Shown piece after piece: positions 35,191 to 43,627 of a stretch of 64,000 bases of DNA. Numbering within the stretch: position 1 is the stretch's first letter; each line of letters opens with the position of its first letter. Source of the DNA: JADJPO01 sp963825645. GTDB taxonomy: Bacteria; Actinomycetota; Actinomycetes; Actinomycetales; Kineosporiaceae. Where the stretch lies: positions 186,001 to 250,000 of the forward strand of contig CAWGTT010000009.1 of assembly GCA_963825645.1 (NCBI GenBank), given 5' to 3'. The translations under genes and the position numbers were made by a program. The notes under the pieces are model-generated. The model was given only the letters and a program-made list of their open reading frames with translations. It did no database searches and was not told where the DNA came from.

Positions 35191-35786
35191 GTGACCTGGT
35201 CACCGGCCCGGACGGGCTGGCCCGCTGCTCCTGGGCCGCGTCGGCCCCGGACTACGTCTCCTACCACGACACCGAATGGGGTCGGGTGGTCCGCGGGGAG
35301 CAGCCGCTGTTCGAGCGGCTCACGCTGGAGGCATTTCAGTCCGGTCTGTCCTGGCTGACCATTCTGCGCAAGCGGGAGGGGTTCCGGACGGCGTTCGCCG
35401 GCTTCGACGCCGACCGGGTGGCCCGTTTCAGTGAGGAGGACCGGGTCCGGCTGCTGGCCGATCCCGGGATCGTTCGCAACCGGGCCAAGATCGACGCGGC
35501 GATCGCCAACGCGACGGCCGTCCTGCGACTGCGGAACGCGGTGGACGGCGGTCTGGACGCGCTCGTGTGGTCCTTCGCCCCACCGCGGCGCGGCCGGGCC
35601 CCTCGCCGGCTCGCCGACGTGCCCTCCAGCACGGCCGAGTCGACGGCTCTGGCCAAGGCCCTCAAACGCAACGGTTTCGTCTTCGTCGGGCCGACCACGG
35701 CCTATGCCGCGATGCAGGCCTGCGGCCTCGTCGACGACCATCTGGCGCACTGCCACGCCCGGGGTGGAGGCGGACGTTCGGGGTGA
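35187..35786 (+). CDS. tag: 3-methyladenine DNA glycosylase I
   Basis: Tag removes 3-methyladenine from alkylated DNA. The 199-residue protein opens with RCSWAASAPDYVSYHDTEWGRVV, which contains the N-terminal Cys and His zinc ligands, then LFERLTLEAFQSGLSWLTILRKREGFRTAFAGFD, DPGIVRNRAKIDAAIANA and the closing GLVDDHLAHCH with the second zinc pair. It has normal length for Tag. GTG 35187 overlaps the stop of the SRPBCC gene. Together with the following DUF3117 gene it reproduces the tagA-Rv1211 pair of mycobacteria. Confidence 0.93.
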   Translation: MSDLVTGPDGLARCSWAASAPDYVSYHDTEWGRVVRGEQPLFERLTLEAFQSGLSWLTILRKREGFRTAFAGFDADRVARFSEEDRVRLLADPGIVRNRAKIDAAIANATAVLRLRNAVDGGLDALVWSFAPPRRGRAPRRLADVPSSTAESTALAKALKRNGFVFVGPTTAYAAMQACGLVDDHLAHCHARGGGGRSG

Positions 35787-35937
35787 GTGTCGGGGTGAGC
35801 AGTCGAGGCTCCGCCGTACCGCGGCCACTTCCGCCCAGGTCACGGCCGCCTCATGGATGACTCAAGCGCTGCTCATCGTCGCGTCACGATCGGCCCATCA
35901 TCGGCTGAGTCGTTTCGCCAGGACCGCAGCGAGCGGC

Positions 35938-35943
35938 GATAAT
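35938..35943 (+). promoter_or_regulatory. Candidate -10 box for the DUF3117 gene
   Basis: GATAAT is a near-consensus -10, with a weak TTCGCC -35 candidate 18 bp upstream (35914-35919). Transcription would start about 50 nt before the ATG at 36003. Confidence 0.45.
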
Positions 35944-36002
35944 AGGCGCCGACGCAGGCTCCTCCAGCGGTTCGGGGAGCCCCCGAAGAAAGGGGATGCC
36001 GC

Positions 36003-36170
36003 ATGGCGGCGATGAAGCCGAGGACTGGCGACGGCCCGCTCGAGGTGACCAAGGAGGGGCGTGGCATCGTGATGCGCGTCCCGCTGCAGGGCGGTGGCCG
36101 GCTGGTCGTCGAGTTGACCCCCGACGAGGCGGGCGACCTTGGTGACGCGCTGAAGGCTGTTCTTGCCTGA
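36003..36170 (+). CDS. DUF3117 small conserved protein
   Basis: This 55-residue protein (MAAMKPRTGDGPLEVTKEGR, then RVPLQGGGRLVVELTPDEAGDLGDALK) matches the small actinobacterial family DUF3117, represented in M. tuberculosis by Rv1211. Its function is unknown; it is short, soluble and strongly conserved in the class. A good ribosome binding site (GAAAGGGG) lies about 7 nt before the ATG. It has its own candidate promoter after tag and is followed by a strong terminator, so it is probably a single-gene transcript. Relatives are often annotated a few residues longer. Confidence 0.85.
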   Translation: MAAMKPRTGDGPLEVTKEGRGIVMRVPLQGGGRLVVELTPDEAGDLGDALKAVLA

Positions 36171-36217
36171 TGGGCAGCCTGATCACCTGAACCATGGGCC
36201 GCGCCGCACGGTGCGGT

Positions 36218-36259
36218 CACGGCAGGGCCCCGGACGTTCCCGTCCGGGGCCCTGCCGTG
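36218..36259 (+). terminator. Strong intrinsic terminator after the DUF3117 gene
   Basis: A perfect 19-bp stem (CACGGCAGGGCCCCGGACG and its complement) closes a 4-nt loop TTCC. It starts 47 bp after the DUF3117 stop and ends 34 bp before pepA. Only a short TGT follows, which is usual for actinobacterial terminators. Confidence 0.85.
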
Positions 36260-36281
36260 TGCCCGGCGGGGCACGGGCGGT

Positions 36282-36287
36282 TAGGTT
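36282..36287 (+). promoter_or_regulatory. -10 box of a probable leaderless promoter (pepA)
   Basis: TAGGTT, six bases before the pepA ATG and 22 bp after the terminator stem. No ribosome binding site is present. Confidence 0.5.
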
Positions 36288-36293
36288 GTCGCG

Positions 36294-37790
36294 ATGGCCA
36301 CCGTGCAGACCGGAGAGTCGATCGACGAGCTGCTGTACGGGACCGGCACCGGGATCGAGGTGCTGGCCACCGGGGTGGCCGGTGGCGGCGTCGCCACCCC
36401 GGCTTCCCAGCGCGCGGCGGCGGCCTACCGGCTCGACCTGGCCGCCGTGCTGGACGCCGAGGGCGTGCGCGGCACCGCCGGTGAGGTGGTCCGGGTCCCC
36501 GTGCGGCCGCCGCCGGACCGCCCCGAGCTGCCTACCCGGTGGCTGCTGGTCGGCACCGGGGCCGGGACGGCGCCGGACCTGCGGCGCGCCGGTGCGGCCG
36601 TGGGCCGTGCGGTCGGGGGGCGGGCGAGGATCGCCGCCGACCTGCTGCCGCCGGGGCGCGGGCGGGCCGGGGCCGACCTGAGCCGCGCCCTGGTCGAGGG
36701 CCTGCTGCTGACCGGGTACACCCCGGCGGTACGGCCGGGAACGCCCCGCGAGCTGGAGCGCGTCGTCCTGCTCGGTGCCCGGCACGCTCCCGACGCGGTG
36801 GCCGTCGGCGAGCTGCACGCCCGGACCGGGTCCTGGTCCCGTGAGCTGGCGCTGACCCCGTCGTCGGTGAAGTCACCGGCCTGGATGGTCGAGCAGGCCC
36901 GGGCCGCCGCCGAGCGCGCCGCCCTGGCGATCGAGGTCTGGGACGTCGAGCGGCTGTCCGCCGAGGGCTTCGGCGGCCTTGTGGCGGTGGGCGGCGGCTC
37001 GGCCACCCCGCCTTATCTGGTGCGGCTGGACTACCGGCCCGACCGCGCGGGCACCGGACGTCCGGTGGTGCTGGTCGGCAAGGGCATCACCTTCGACACC
37101 GGAGGCATCTCGCTCAAGCCGCGGGAGGCGATGGTGGCGATGAAGACCGACATGTCCGGTGCGGCGGCGGTGCTGGCGACGATGGCCGCCTGTGCCGAGG
37201 CGGGGGTGCGCCGGGAGGTGATCGGCCTGCTACCACTGGCCGAGAACATGCCCGGGGCCGCGGCCTACCGGCCCGGGGACGTGGTGCGCCACTACGGCGG
37301 ACGGACCGTCGAGGTCGCCAACACCGACGCCGAGGGGCGGATGGTGCTCGCCGACGCCCTGGCCTACGCCGACGCCCGGCTCGACCCCGACCAGCTTGTC
37401 GACGTCGCCACGCTGACCGGGGCGGCCGCTCAGGGCCTCGGCCGTCGGCATGCAGCCCTCTACACCGCGGACGACGCGCTGGCCCGGGCGCTCGAGGCGG
37501 CCGGTGAGGCCAGCGGCGAGCTGCTCTGGCGGATGCCGCTGGTGGCCGACTATCAACGCGCGCTGCACTCCCACCTCGCCGACCTGCGGAACGTGCCGGC
37601 ACCACCGTCGATCGGCGGTGGGTCGATCACCGCGGCGCTGTTCCTTCGGGCCTTCGTCGGTGCCCGGCGTTGGGCGCATCTGGACATCGCCGGTCCGGCC
37701 CGCTCCGACAAGGAGGAGCACCACGTGCCGAAGGGGGCCACCGGGTTCGGAGCCCGGTTGCTGCTGCGCTGGCTGGAGGGCCTCGGCTGA
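36294..37790 (+). CDS. pepA: Leucyl aminopeptidase (M17)
   Basis: M17 aminopeptidases release N-terminal residues with a two-metal centre. The 498-residue protein has the N-terminal macro-like domain and the C-terminal catalytic domain: VGKGITFDTGGISLKPREAMVAMKTDMSGAAAV (metal and catalytic Lys/Asp), LLPLAENMPGAAAYRPGDV and the signature NTDAEGRMVLADAL with the active-site Arg. It ends WAHLDIAGPARSD and KGATGFGARLL, both typical. The ATG at 36294 is fixed by the leaderless -10 box. It converges on the small minus-strand gene at 37801. Cytosolic peptide turnover is the expected role. Confidence 0.95.
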   Translation: MATVQTGESIDELLYGTGTGIEVLATGVAGGGVATPASQRAAAAYRLDLAAVLDAEGVRGTAGEVVRVPVRPPPDRPELPTRWLLVGTGAGTAPDLRRAGAAVGRAVGGRARIAADLLPPGRGRAGADLSRALVEGLLLTGYTPAVRPGTPRELERVVLLGARHAPDAVAVGELHARTGSWSRELALTPSSVKSPAWMVEQARAAAERAALAIEVWDVERLSAEGFGGLVAVGGGSATPPYLVRLDYRPDRAGTGRPVVLVGKGITFDTGGISLKPREAMVAMKTDMSGAAAVLATMAACAEAGVRREVIGLLPLAENMPGAAAYRPGDVVRHYGGRTVEVANTDAEGRMVLADALAYADARLDPDQLVDVATLTGAAAQGLGRRHAALYTADDALARALEAAGEASGELLWRMPLVADYQRALHSHLADLRNVPAPPSIGGGSITAALFLRAFVGARRWAHLDIAGPARSDKEEHHVPKGATGFGARLLLRWLEGLG

Positions 37791-37800
37791 GGCGGCGGGC

Positions 37801-38193
37801 TCACCCCTCGACGAGGACGTCCCACACGGTGAGGTAGTCGGGGTCGACCACGATCTCGCCGCTGCTCTGCAGCGCGTACCGGCCCGGCGGGGCCGCCTCG
37901 TAGGCGCCCGCGTCGGCCGGCAGGACGGCCTGCTCACGCCCCCGCTCGACGACCACGACCCCGTCGCCGACCTCGATCACCCGGCCGCAGAACTGGTCGG
38001 CGCGCAGCACCGAGCCCTGCGGGTCACGGAAGGTGATCCCGACCAGCAGCCGGGCGCCGACCAGGTGGGACAGCTGCTCCGCGCCGCGGATCAGCCGCCG
38101 GGGCGGGGTCGGGGTGCCGGCGCGCACCGGGATCGGAGCGGTCGTGAAGGACTCGCCGTCGCCACCGGGGGAGAAGCCGGTCAGTGTGCTCAC
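37801..38193 (-). CDS. Hypothetical protein coupled to the O-methyltransferase gene
   Basis: The 130-residue product has no domain I recognise. It contains a beta-rich core (GARLLVGITFRDPQGSVLRADQFCGRVIEVGDGVVVVERG) followed by GRYALQSSGEIVVDPDYLTVWDV, which suggests a small beta-barrel. There is no signal peptide or membrane segment. GTG 38193 overlaps the stop of the upstream O-methyltransferase gene (GTGA), so the two are translationally coupled. A role linked to that methyltransferase is possible but not shown. Confidence 0.65.
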   Translation of the reverse strand: MSTLTGFSPGGDGESFTTAPIPVRAGTPTPPRRLIRGAEQLSHLVGARLLVGITFRDPQGSVLRADQFCGRVIEVGDGVVVVERGREQAVLPADAGAYEAAPPGRYALQSSGEIVVDPDYLTVWDVLVEG

Positions 38194-38927
38194 CTCGCTG
38201 TGACACCAACAAGCAGGCCCCCACCCACCGGGAACAGGCCGGGCACCAACGAGTCGTCGTCGCGCACCCGTTTGGCGGCCTCGCGCATCGCCGTGGTCAC
38301 CGGGTCACGCCGGGCAGGGTCGGCGACCTGGCCATTCCAGAGCGCCTGGTTGACCACTACGGCGCCACCGGGCCGGAGCAGCCGCAGCGCCTGGTCCACG
38401 TAGGCCTGCGCCCGGGCCGGCTCGGCGTCCACGACGACGAGGTCGTAGGCGTGGTCGGTGAGTCGAGGAAGCACGTCGAGGGCCCGCCCAGAGATCACCC
38501 GGGTCCGGTTGGCGCGGGCGCCGGCCTCGAGGTAGGCGTCCCGGGCGGCGCGCTGGTTCTCGGCCTCGACGTCGATCGTGGTCAGCACCCCGTCCGCCGG
38601 CATGCCACGCAGCAGGTACACCCCGGAGACGCCGGCTCCGGTGCCGATCTCAACCACAGCACGCGCCCCGAGAGCTGCGGCGAGTAGCCGCAGGGCGCTG
38701 CCGGCACCGGGCGTCACCGCGTCGCAGCCCAGCTCTCGGGCCCGTGCTCGAGCACGGTCGACCACCTCGTCCTCGGGGACGAAGTTCTCGGTGTAGGCCC
38801 AGGTCGCCGGGTTGGGGGCGTTGATCAGGCTCTCCTTGCCGTCACGGTGCTGCAGTGTGCCGAGGTCATACGTCGAGGTCAGCGTAGTTGGCTCGTAGAG
38901 AATGGCGGTGGCGCCAGGCCGTGCCAC
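38190..38927 (-). CDS. SAM-dependent O-methyltransferase (Rv1220c type)
   Basis: The protein (245 residues from the chosen GTG) matches the class I O-methyltransferase family PF01596: VVEIGTGAGVSGVYLLRGMPADGVLTTIDVEAE for SAM binding, SGRALDVLPRLTDHAYDLVVVDAEPARAQAYVDQALRLLRPGG, and NQALWNGQVADPARRD with the metal-site residues. M. tuberculosis Rv1220c has the same position divergent from sigE. The start is uncertain: no ATG precedes the domain, and GTG 38927 is the nearest in-frame candidate. The substrate is unknown. It is followed by the coupled hypothetical gene. Confidence 0.85.
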   Translation of the reverse strand: MARPGATAILYEPTTLTSTYDLGTLQHRDGKESLINAPNPATWAYTENFVPEDEVVDRARARARELGCDAVTPGAGSALRLLAAALGARAVVEIGTGAGVSGVYLLRGMPADGVLTTIDVEAENQRAARDAYLEAGARANRTRVISGRALDVLPRLTDHAYDLVVVDAEPARAQAYVDQALRLLRPGGAVVVNQALWNGQVADPARRDPVTTAMREAAKRVRDDDSLVPGLFPVGGGLLVGVTAR

Positions 38928-39035
38928 ATCCGAGAAGGCCGCGAGCGCCCCCAGCACACTTGGGCGCCGCCGACCACCGGGAGACACCCGGAGCCCACCC
39001 TGGCAAGACCCTGGCAGGAGCCTGTGAATCACCGG

Positions 39036-39061
39036 GGAACCGACCCTGAACACCTCCCGTT
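39036..39061 (+). promoter_or_regulatory. ECF-type (SigE-like) promoter upstream of sigE
   Basis: GGAAC (39036-39040, within GGGGAAC), a 17-bp spacer and CGTT (39058-39061) match the GGAAC-N16/17-CGTT pattern of mycobacterial SigE-type promoters. Transcription would start near 39069, about 37 nt before the sigE GTG. This predicts autoregulation of sigE. Confidence 0.75.
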
Positions 39062-39105
39062 GGCTGGGCAGGATGGTGTGGCGTGGGCGAGGATAGGAGG
39101 ACCTG

Positions 39106-39909
39106 GTGTCGGCGTGGGCAATGCCGTTGCGACGTCCGGTGCAGGGGGTGGTGGCGCTGCCGCGAGCGGCGGCCCGCCGAGGAACCGACCGGTCCGGCGC
39201 TGCCGCGACCGGGCACACATCGAAGGGGCCGGGCATGGGCGAGCAGCAGGGCCGGACGGCAGACGCCGCCGGCTCGGGCGTGCCCGCTGACCGTTCCTCA
39301 GTGCCGCCCGCCGCCGGTGGGGTCCAGCCCGAGCAGGGTGTCTGGACGCCGCCGACCTGGGAAGAGGTGGTGCGGGATCACTCGGCGCGAGTGTTCCGGC
39401 TGGCCTACCGGCTCACCGGGAACCGCCAGGACGCCGAGGACCTGACCCAGGAGGTCTTCGTCCGGGTGTTCCGTTCGCTGTCCTCCTACACTCCGGGCAC
39501 CTTCGAGGGCTGGCTGCACAGGATCACGACGAACCTCTTCCTCGACCAGGTGCGCCGCAAGCAGCGGATCCGCTTCGACGCTCTGCCCGAGGACGCCAAC
39601 GACCGGCTGCCGGGCAACGACCTCGGTCCGGAGCGGATGTGGGAGCACAACAACCTCGACCGGGATGTCCAGGCCGCCCTGGACACCCTTTCCGCTGAGT
39701 TCCGGGCCGCGGTGGTGCTGTGCGACATCGAAGGCCTGTCCTATGAGGAGATCGCCGCGACCCTGGATGTCAAGCTCGGCACCGTGCGCTCGCGGATCCA
39801 CCGCGGCCGGGCCCAGCTGCGCCGGGCGCTCGCGCATCGCCGCCCCGACCGGGATGCGAAGGGGCCGGCGATCGGTTCGGTCGCCGTCATCGGGCAGGGG
39901 AGTCCGTGA
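39106..39909 (+). CDS. sigE: ECF RNA polymerase sigma factor SigE
   Basis: SigE directs RNA polymerase to envelope and oxidative stress genes. The 267-residue protein has region 2 (FRLAYRLTGNRQDAEDLTQEVFVRVFRSL, then TFEGWLHRITTNLFLDQVRRKQRIR) and region 4 (LSAEFRAAVVLCDIEGLSYEEIAATLDVKLGTVRSRIHRGRAQLR), nearly identical in pattern to mycobacterial SigE. GTG 39106 is preferred because AGGAGG lies five nt upstream; in-frame ATGs at 39121 and 39235 could give shorter forms, as multiple starts are known in mycobacteria. Its stop overlaps the anti-sigma gene (GTGA). A SigE-type promoter precedes it. Confidence 0.95.
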   Translation: MSAWAMPLRRPVQGVVALPRAAARRGTDRSGAAATGHTSKGPGMGEQQGRTADAAGSGVPADRSSVPPAAGGVQPEQGVWTPPTWEEVVRDHSARVFRLAYRLTGNRQDAEDLTQEVFVRVFRSLSSYTPGTFEGWLHRITTNLFLDQVRRKQRIRFDALPEDANDRLPGNDLGPERMWEHNNLDRDVQAALDTLSAEFRAAVVLCDIEGLSYEEIAATLDVKLGTVRSRIHRGRAQLRRALAHRRPDRDAKGPAIGSVAVIGQGSP

Positions 39910-40565
39910 GCCACCTGGGGGAACGGGTCAGCGATCTGGTCGACGGCCGGCTCGAGCCGCAGGCCGCCGAACTGGCGCATGCACACATGGTCGCCTGCGA
40001 GTCCTGCCGGCAGCTGGTCGAGGCGGAACGGCTGACCAAGAGCCGGCTGACCGCACTGCCCGCACCGCAGCCGGGTCCGCCGCTGCTCGCCCGGCTGCTG
40101 GAGGTCCCCCGGCTGGCCGCCGACCCAGACCCGCGCGTCGTCGCGGCGCGCTCCGATGAGCTGCCGGACCGTGAACTCGCCGTCCCGTCGCCGCACAAGC
40201 CGGGACCGCCTGCCGCCGTGGCAGCAGGCCCGGTCACTCAGGTGCCCCTGGACGCCGGTCCCTCCGGGTCACGGCGGCCCGGCTACCGGACACGGCCGGG
40301 GTCACCGCACGCCACGGCGCCGGCCCGGTCCGGTCGGCTGTCGCGGCGGCCGGCCCGGGTCCGTCTGGCCGCCGCGGTGGCCGGGTCGGTGGGGGCGGTC
40401 AGCGCCGGACTGCTCGGCCTGAGCGTTCTCTCGCCGACCGCGAACGCCGCCGTCGTGCCGACCCTCGACATGCTCGCTGCCCGCCACGTGGTAACCATGA
40501 GTGGGTTGCCGATCCTGAACATCGCACCGGCCTGGCGGATGGCCAACCAGGTTGCGCGCCGATAG
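39906..40565 (+). CDS. rseA: Zinc-binding anti-sigma factor RseA
   Basis: The 219-residue protein carries the ZAS anti-sigma signature HxxxCxxC (H27, C31, C34 in HMVACESC) within an N-terminal helical domain that should bind SigE. A Pro/Arg-rich linker and one transmembrane helix (about 153-175, AAAVAGSVGAVSAGLLGLSVL) follow, then a short extracytoplasmic end. In M. tuberculosis RseA is released by phosphorylation and ClpC1P2 proteolysis and its ZAS cysteines sense redox. The membrane segment here places it at the membrane. GTG 39906 overlaps the sigE stop, and htrA follows 45 bp later. Confidence 0.9.
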   Translation: MSHLGERVSDLVDGRLEPQAAELAHAHMVACESCRQLVEAERLTKSRLTALPAPQPGPPLLARLLEVPRLAADPDPRVVAARSDELPDRELAVPSPHKPGPPAAVAAGPVTQVPLDAGPSGSRRPGYRTRPGSPHATAPARSGRLSRRPARVRLAAAVAGSVGAVSAGLLGLSVLSPTANAAVVPTLDMLAARHVVTMSGLPILNIAPAWRMANQVARR

Positions 40566-40610
40566 CCGGACGGCGGCTCCTCCCGATCCCATGACCTCAA
40601 GGCAGGTGCG

Positions 40611-41924
40611 ATGACCGAGCAGTCGGGCCACGGGTGGGCGGCGTCGGACTCCGGGCAGCCGCCACCCCTGCCGCCGGGCCCCTCTCCGAGCCGTCTGTTC
40701 GGCGCCGGTGTCGGGTCGAGCCCGGCCGCTCAGCCCGCGTCGCCGTCCCCCTACGCCTCCACAGGCTCAGGTGGCCCCGGACAGCGTGGGCCTCGGCGTC
40801 GGGTCGGGGCGGCGATGTTCGCCGCGCTGGCCAGCGTCGCCCTGATCGCCGGGTTGATCGGCGGGGCCGCCGGCTCCTGGCTGATCAACCGGTCGGACGA
40901 CGCGGCCACGACCGGGTCGAGCGCAACCCGGACGGCGACCCGCGCCACCTCGTCCGCCGCACCGATCACCCGCCCGCCGGACAGCGTGGCCGGGATCGCC
41001 GCCGCGGTGCTGCCCAGCGTCGTCCAGATCGAGGTTGCCGTCGCCCCCGGCGAAACGGGGTCCGGCTCCGGGTTCATCCTGGATGACCAGGGCCACATCC
41101 TGACCAACAGTCACGTCGTGGCGCAGGCCGCATCGGGAGCCGACATCACGATCGTCTTCGACGACGGCAGCAAGCAGGAGGCCAAGGTGGTCGGCCGGGA
41201 CGCCGCCTACGACCTGGCTGTGATCCAGGCCGAGACCGGCTCGCGGCCGTCGCTGCCACTGGGCGACTCCGACCAGGTGGTGGTCGGTGACCCGGTGATC
41301 GCGATCGGGGCACCGCTCGGGCTCCAGGGCACCGTGACCACCGGCATCGTCAGCGCCGTGAACCGCCCGGTGAGCGCCGGGGTGCAGAACCGGAACGACC
41401 CGGCCACCTACATCAACGCGATCCAGACCGACGCCGCGATCAACCCGGGCAACTCCGGGGGGCCGCTGGTCGACATCCAGGGCCGGGTGATCGGGATCAA
41501 CTCGGCGATCGCGCAGGCGCCCGGACCGTTCGGCTCGGGCGCCTCAGGGAACATCGGTCTCGGCTTCGCCATCCCCAGCAACCAGGCCGGGCGGACCGCG
41601 GAGGCACTGATCGCCAAGGGTGTCGCCGAGTATCCGGTGATCGGGGTCAGCCTCACCTCGGACTACCAGGGTGAAGGGGTCAAGGTCGCCGAGGGGAACC
41701 TGTCCGGGAACGCGGCCGTGACCAAGGACGGTCCGGCCGACAAGGCCGGCATCAAGCCGGGCGATGTGATCGTGGCGCTCGACGGGCGACCGATGACCAG
41801 CGCGCTGGAGCTGATCGTCGCGGTGCGGTCCAAGGCCGTCGGTGAGTCGGTGACCCTGACCGTGCGCCGGGACGGCAAGGACATCGACATCCCGGTCACT
41901 CTGGCCGCGGCACCATCGCGTTAG
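40611..41924 (+). CDS. htrA: HtrA/DegP-type membrane-anchored serine protease
   Basis: The 437-residue protein has a disordered cytoplasmic N-terminus rich in Pro, Gly and Ser, one transmembrane helix (about 66-86), a trypsin-like domain with the triad H168 (LTNSHVV), D201 (AYDLAVI) and S282 (INPGNSGGPLVD), and a C-terminal PDZ domain (DKAGIKPGDVIVALDGRPM, about 376-394). It should degrade misfolded envelope proteins. The order sigE-rseA-htrA-tatB is the conserved actinobacterial stress operon. The ATG lies 45 bp after rseA. Its stop codon TAG is also the start of the tatB -10 box. Confidence 0.95.
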   Translation: MTEQSGHGWAASDSGQPPPLPPGPSPSRLFGAGVGSSPAAQPASPSPYASTGSGGPGQRGPRRRVGAAMFAALASVALIAGLIGGAAGSWLINRSDDAATTGSSATRTATRATSSAAPITRPPDSVAGIAAAVLPSVVQIEVAVAPGETGSGSGFILDDQGHILTNSHVVAQAASGADITIVFDDGSKQEAKVVGRDAAYDLAVIQAETGSRPSLPLGDSDQVVVGDPVIAIGAPLGLQGTVTTGIVSAVNRPVSAGVQNRNDPATYINAIQTDAAINPGNSGGPLVDIQGRVIGINSAIAQAPGPFGSGASGNIGLGFAIPSNQAGRTAEALIAKGVAEYPVIGVSLTSDYQGEGVKVAEGNLSGNAAVTKDGPADKAGIKPGDVIVALDGRPMTSALELIVAVRSKAVGESVTLTVRRDGKDIDIPVTLAAAPSR

Positions 41925-41927
41925 GGT
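41922..41927 (+). promoter_or_regulatory. -10 box of a probable leaderless promoter (tatB)
   Basis: TAGGGT, six bases before the tatB ATG, overlaps the htrA stop codon TAG. It may give tatB expression independent of the sigE operon. Confidence 0.4.
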
Positions 41928-41933
41928 TCCGGG

Positions 41934-42332
41934 ATGCTGGGCATCAGCGCGAACGAGTTCATCGTCCTCCTGGCGGTGGCGGCCATCGTGCTGGGCCCGG
42001 AGCGGTTGCCTCGCTACACCCAGCAGCTGACCAGGCTGATTCGTGAGCTGCGCCGGATGGCGCAGGGGGCCACCGAGCAGGTCCGCGCCGAACTGGGCCC
42101 GGAGTTCGACGACGTCGACTGGCGAAAGCTCGACCCGCGCCAGTACGACCCGCGCCGGATCGTCCGGGAGGCGCTCGCCGACACCTTCGACCCCGACGAC
42201 CCGCTCGGTCTCAAGCAGACGGCCCCTGACCGGCCGAACGCGAGCACTCTGCCCGAGGAGCCGGCGCCCGAGCCGGCCGCCGACCGCCGAGCGGCGGACG
42301 CCACCGTGAGGTTCGACCCCGACGCGATCTGA
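41934..42332 (+). CDS. tatB: Sec-independent translocase subunit TatB
   Basis: TatB is part of the twin-arginine receptor complex that exports folded proteins. The 132-residue product has the family layout: a short N-terminus, a transmembrane helix ANEFIVLLAVAAIVLGPERLP with the GPxxLP hinge, an amphipathic helix (YTQQLTRLIRELRRMAQGATEQVRAELG) and an acidic, proline-rich disordered tail ending VRFDPDAI. It stands apart from tatA/tatC, as usual in actinobacteria. Its stop abuts the stop of the convergent mrp gene with no spacing. Confidence 0.92.
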   Translation: MLGISANEFIVLLAVAAIVLGPERLPRYTQQLTRLIRELRRMAQGATEQVRAELGPEFDDVDWRKLDPRQYDPRRIVREALADTFDPDDPLGLKQTAPDRPNASTLPEEPAPEPAADRRAADATVRFDPDAI

Positions 42333-43532
42333 TCAGCGGCCTGCGGGGGTCAGTCCGAGGGAGCGGCCGACCAGGCTGCGACCGCGCCGAGCCAGCACGT
42401 CGGCGATCCCACGCAGTGCCACGGCGGCCGCGGAGTCGGGGTTCGAGATGACGACCGGCATGCCGGTGTCGCCACCCTCGCGCAGCGTCATGTCGATGGG
42501 TATCTGGCCGAGCAGCCGCACCGGGGCGCCGACGGACTTGGTCAGCGAGTCGGCGACCACCTGGCCGCCGCCGGAACCGAACACCTCCATCCGGCTGCCG
42601 TCGGGCAGCTCGAGCCAGGACATGTTCTCGATCACGCCGACCACCTGCTGCTTGGTCTGCAGGGCCACCGCTCCGGCTCGTTCGGCCACCTCGGCGGCGG
42701 CGGTCTGCGGGGTGGTCACCACGATCAGCTCGGCCGAGGGAAGCAGCTGGGCGGTGGAGATCGCCACGTCGCCGGTGCCGGGAGGCAGGTCGAGCAGCAG
42801 CACGTCGAGGGTGTCCCAGTGGACGTCGGACAGGAACTGCTCCAGCGCTCGGTGCAGCATCGGGCCGCGCCAGACCACCGGCTGGTTGCCGGGCACGAAC
42901 ATCCCGATCGAGATCACCTTCACGTCGTGCGCGATCGGCGGAAGGATCATGTCGTCCACCTTGGTCGGTGGCGTGGCGACCCCGAGCATCCGCGGTACCG
43001 AGAAGCCGTACACATCGGCGTCCAGCACCCCGACCCGCAGACCTTGGGCGGCCAGCGCCGCAGCCAGGTTGACCGTCACGCTCGACTTGCCGACCCCACC
43101 CTTGCCCGAGGCGATGGCGTAGATCCGGGTGGTCACGCCGGGCTTGTTGAAGGCGATCTCGTGGCTCGGTCGGCCGCCGCGCAGCCGGTCCTTGAGGCCT
43201 TGGCGCTGCTCGTCGCTCATCACCCCGAGCGCGACCCGCACCTCCTTGACCCCGGGCACGGCACGGACGGCGGCGGTGACGTCGCGGGTGATCCGATCCT
43301 TCATCGGGCACCCGGGGACCGTCAGCAACACCTCGACGGCCACCGTCGAGTCCTGGATGTCGACCGATCGCACCATGTCGAGCTCGGTGATCGGGCGGCG
43401 GATCTCGGGATCGTCCACGCCGGCCAGCGCGGTCATCACGGCCTCATGAGAGACCGCTCCGTTGCCGTTCGACGGGGCGGGTTCTTGGCCGACCGGGGTG
43501 CCGGTGGCGGGCTGCGGGGTCATGTCGGGCAT
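42333..43532 (-). CDS. mrp: Mrp/NBP35-family iron-sulfur cluster carrier ATPase
   Basis: The 399-residue protein joins an N-terminal DUF59/MIP18 domain (ALAGVDDPEIRRPITELDMV, LLTVPGCPMKDRITRDV) to a ParA-type ATPase with the deviant Walker A ASGKGGVGKSS (about 141-151) and DVLLLDLPPGTGDVAISTAQ. Mrp proteins carry and transfer iron-sulfur clusters. The C-terminal CxxC that binds the bridging cluster in ApbC-type proteins is missing: the equivalent region reads ENMSWLELPDGSRMEVFG. As I recall the mycobacterial homologue lacks it too, so this is a lineage feature rather than damage. ATG 43532 follows a leaderless-type box. Confidence 0.93.
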   Translation of the reverse strand: MPDMTPQPATGTPVGQEPAPSNGNGAVSHEAVMTALAGVDDPEIRRPITELDMVRSVDIQDSTVAVEVLLTVPGCPMKDRITRDVTAAVRAVPGVKEVRVALGVMSDEQRQGLKDRLRGGRPSHEIAFNKPGVTTRIYAIASGKGGVGKSSVTVNLAAALAAQGLRVGVLDADVYGFSVPRMLGVATPPTKVDDMILPPIAHDVKVISIGMFVPGNQPVVWRGPMLHRALEQFLSDVHWDTLDVLLLDLPPGTGDVAISTAQLLPSAELIVVTTPQTAAAEVAERAGAVALQTKQQVVGVIENMSWLELPDGSRMEVFGSGGGQVVADSLTKSVGAPVRLLGQIPIDMTLREGGDTGMPVVISNPDSAAAVALRGIADVLARRGRSLVGRSLGLTPAGR

Positions 43533-43539
43533 ATGAACG

Positions 43540-43545
43540 ATGGTA
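43540..43545 (-). promoter_or_regulatory. -10 box of a probable leaderless promoter (mrp)
   Basis: TACCAT on the minus strand, seven bases before the mrp ATG. Confidence 0.45.
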
Positions 43546-43627
43546 GGTGCTCTCGGCCGTGGTCCCCACCCGGCCGGTGGCCGGGAGGCCGCGCAGGCGC
43601 GACCAGATGGGTTCAGGGCTCACGGGT

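Noticed and set aside
40611..41924. tRNA or other structured RNA genes anywhere in the window
   Set aside because: A read for T-arm and CCA-like patterns on both strands found no convincing cloverleaf; nothing supported.
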